From a virus: a stretch of 39,906 bases of DNA. Both the position numbers and the translations under genes were made by a program. The notes beneath the pieces were generated by a model, which did not search any database, was not told the DNA's origin, and saw only the letters and a list, made by a program, of their open reading frames with translations. Shown here one piece after another: positions 38,223 to 39,906 of this stretch; position 1 is the stretch's first letter, and every line of letters starts with the position of its first letter. The stretch spans positions 1-39,906 of IMG/VR virus record IMGVR_UViG_3300037341_000136. The stretch is one strand, 5' to 3'.

Positions 38223-38999
38223 TTACCTCACAATCTGATAGGTTTGCGGAATAATCATAGCCTCCGCAATTGTTGTTGAAACGACAGATATAATAATGCC
38301 AAGATCCTGAATGATAGTTCCAGGAACATCACTTGGTGGTCCAGTTATCGCATACCCCCCTGTTCCCAGACGAATCGGTTTCATTTGGGACGTGCTGGTT
38401 AATCCAGGAATGTAAACCTGGGTATTATTCCCGAATGGAAATATTTCGGCTGTCTGTCCAATGCCATATCCCTGGTTAACAAAACCAACTGCCAGTGTAT
38501 CGGTCGAGGTCGCATCAGCCGGCTTACACTTTTTTGTTCCATTATTATTATAGATTGTGACAAAGTGACCTGCCAGCAATGATTCCCCAACCTCAACAAA
38601 GAAGCTCTTTGTCTGCAAACGAACATCATCAGATCGAACTAACTTCTGTGTATCTGATTCACCACCATCTGCAACAGGCAGCCGCGCAAGCACGAACGTG
38701 CCAGTTGTCACCTGACTGGCATCTATCTCCAAACCGCTCGTACCTATGTCAAGATCGCTCAGGTCTGGCTTGTCGGCTATTTCGCTCCACCGCACGTACT
38801 GCGTCGGGTTACTCGTCTTAGCGACAAACAACGACCCGACGCCGTGGACAAACTGCGTTTTCGCCGCGTGTGCCGCAATGTCTGCGCTGATGGCGCTGTC
38901 CATCTCCGCTGCGATTGACGATGCCGCCGACACGACCCGTTTATCTGCACTCGTTTTCAGCGCGTCTACAAGCCGACGTAATGCGATGTCTGTTGACAC
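38223..38999 (-). CDS. Tail fibre-like protein (258 aa)
   Basis: A GTG at 38999 overlaps the hub stop (TAGTG). The N-terminal 50 residues are helical (RLVDALKTSADKRVVSAASS), fit for attachment to the hub. Then IADKPDLSDLDIGTSGLEID, a typical fibre linker, and a beta-rich C-terminal part (AVGFVNQGYGIGQTAEIFP). It may be the fibre base. Confidence 0.68.
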   Translation of the reverse strand: MSTDIALRRLVDALKTSADKRVVSAASSIAAEMDSAISADIAAHAAKTQFVHGVGSLFVAKTSNPTQYVRWSEIADKPDLSDLDIGTSGLEIDASQVTTGTFVLARLPVADGGESDTQKLVRSDDVRLQTKSFFVEVGESLLAGHFVTIYNNNGTKKCKPADATSTDTLAVGFVNQGYGIGQTAEIFPFGNNTQVYIPGLTSTSQMKPIRLGTGGYAITGPPSDVPGTIIQDLGIIISVVSTTIAEAMIIPQTYQIVR

Positions 39000-39906
39000 T
39001 ACGACACCTCCCGCAGTGCAATCGCACCAATCGCCGTCAGCGTGGCCGGCACGTCAAGACTGGCCCACTGCGCCCCGTCGAATGTCGTCACCCGACTCGC
39101 CGTGTGCGCTGCCACGCCCCGATAGCGGCTGCCAGACACGATGCGCACGTAGGTGTCATCGCCGCCAGCGGCGTATTGCGTTGATGCCGCACCGGTGATG
39201 TTCAGGATTTCCACAATCCCCGTCACCCCGCCACACGCGAACACACGCCCAGGCGACGCTGGCCCACACCACGCCACCGATGATCCGGCGCTGATCACGC
39301 CGACCGGCAGTGCGGCATTGTAATTCGCCGTGTAGCCGACGTTCGTACCCCACGTTGCCAGGTATGCCCGCCCGCTAAGACCGTACCGACTGCGCGGCAC
39401 ATACGCTGATTCTCCGGCGTCCGTCACTGTCTGTGTTGACGTGCTGGCAAGGCAGACCTGCGTTGCCAGGCCAGGGTTGAATGCCGGAAATTCAGTACGC
39501 GCTGTTGTGGCGTAGCCGACCAGTTCATCACCGTAGCCAGGGAGCAGGAGTGTTGCGAGAATGAAATCAGATGACACCGGCGCGGGATTTTTGATATGGC
39601 TGCCGTAGGTCGTTTGATACGAATTATTCGGCCCTGTCCCAAACGCAACGTAGGCCTGGTCGCTCCGGCCTCTGCCGTAGACAGCGGTATAGCCAACACT
39701 GAGACACCATGTAGATCCGTCTCCGTTCCACGAGGCGGCACGGACACTGCGCCCTTGCAGACCGCTAGACGGATCGGGACAGTAGATCTGTGTCCAGTCT
39801 GCCCCGGCCGTGCCCGTCCAGTATGCCGCATTTGCTGACCAGATAATCCATTCGTTCGGGTTTGTCGGACGAATGACAAGGCCACTCCACGCCGCCCCAG
39901 CGACCG
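38999..39906 (-). CDS. Tail hub / adhesion protein, C-terminal part (joins 1-2712)
   Basis: This frame is open at the window edge. Bases 39554-39906 repeat what is at 1-353; 38999-39553 add the last 184 residues and the stop at 38999. A GTG at 39577 is inside the frame and is not the true start. The sequence is Gly/Thr/Tyr-rich with blade-like repeats (YLATWGTNVGY, RVFACGGVTGIVEIL, YVRIVSGSRYRGVAAH), as in a beta-propeller. The whole protein is about 1,088 residues on the circle. Confidence 0.8.
   Translation of the reverse strand, partial: VAGAAWSGLVIRPTNPNEWIIWSANAAYWTGTAGADWTQIYCPDPSSGLQGRSVRAASWNGDGSTWCLSVGYTAVYGRGRSDQAYVAFGTGPNNSYQTTYGSHIKNPAPVSSDFILATLLLPGYGDELVGYATTARTEFPAFNPGLATQVCLASTSTQTVTDAGESAYVPRSRYGLSGRAYLATWGTNVGYTANYNAALPVGVISAGSSVAWCGPASPGRVFACGGVTGIVEILNITGAASTQYAAGGDDTYVRIVSGSRYRGVAAHTASRVTTFDGAQWASLDVPATLTAIGAIALREVS
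39554..39906. repeat. Right copy of 353-bp near-identical terminal repeat
   Basis: It matches 1-353 with six substitutions and no gaps. Removing one copy gives a circle of 39,553 bp with the hub gene intact. Confidence 0.9.

Noticed and set aside
38999-39577. Separate 192-aa gene starting at GTG 39577
   Set aside because: The frame continues upstream without a stop through the joint to ATG 2712, so this is the C-terminus of the hub.

Overview
The window is almost certainly one complete temperate, long-tailed (siphovirus-type) phage genome from a metagenome assembly. Bases 1-353 recur at 39554-39906 with six mismatches, and one tail gene runs through that joint in the same frame. The sequence therefore closes into a circle of about 39,553 bp. 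Strong Shine-Dalgarno sites, sigma70-type promoters and tight gene overlaps show a bacterial host. The host itself cannot be named. G+C is high in most of the genome, and the lysin carries SH3-like domains. A tRNA 3' half lies next to the integrase, so integration into a host tRNA gene is likely.

Layout. A control region at about 19,871-20,007 carries back-to-back promoters inside four related operator-like repeats. Leftward (minus strand) from it run a SWIM zinc-finger protein, several small accessory genes and two tandem structured RNAs on the opposite strand (18,405-18,915; they resemble IscB-associated HEARO/omega RNA). Then come small and large terminase, portal, S49 protease, decoration protein, major capsid protein, connectors, tail tube, frameshifted tail chaperones, tape measure and the tail hub. 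Crossing the joint, the same strand continues (39,906 down to 31,772) with A+T-richer tail-fibre genes, two tandem lectin-like proteins, a two-enzyme endolysin, a holin-like protein, a CheY-like receiver and a membrane coiled-coil protein. Rightward (plus strand) run a Cro/C1-type regulator and, after a bidirectional terminator, the replication region. That region holds membrane and coiled-coil proteins, an initiator gene with iteron-like repeats inside it, DnaB helicase, an SNF2-type ATPase, HNH nuclease, DNA methyltransferase, small HTH and unknown proteins, a DEDDy exonuclease and two membrane proteins. A minus-strand integrase/attP/SHOCT block (20,459-21,890) lies inside this arm. A small ribbon-helix-helix gene (26,709-26,873) is transcribed away from the HNH/methyltransferase genes.

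How it works together. The switch region chooses between leftward and rightward transcription. The right arm replicates and modifies DNA. The left arm packages it, builds the particle and lyses the cell. A strong promoter followed at once by a terminator just before the portal gene suggests an extra antitermination-type control on morphogenesis genes. The most unusual items are the paired orphan omega-RNA-like elements, the receiver domain in the lysis cassette, the promoter-terminator leader before the portal, and the RHH/SNF2/HNH/methyltransferase cluster.
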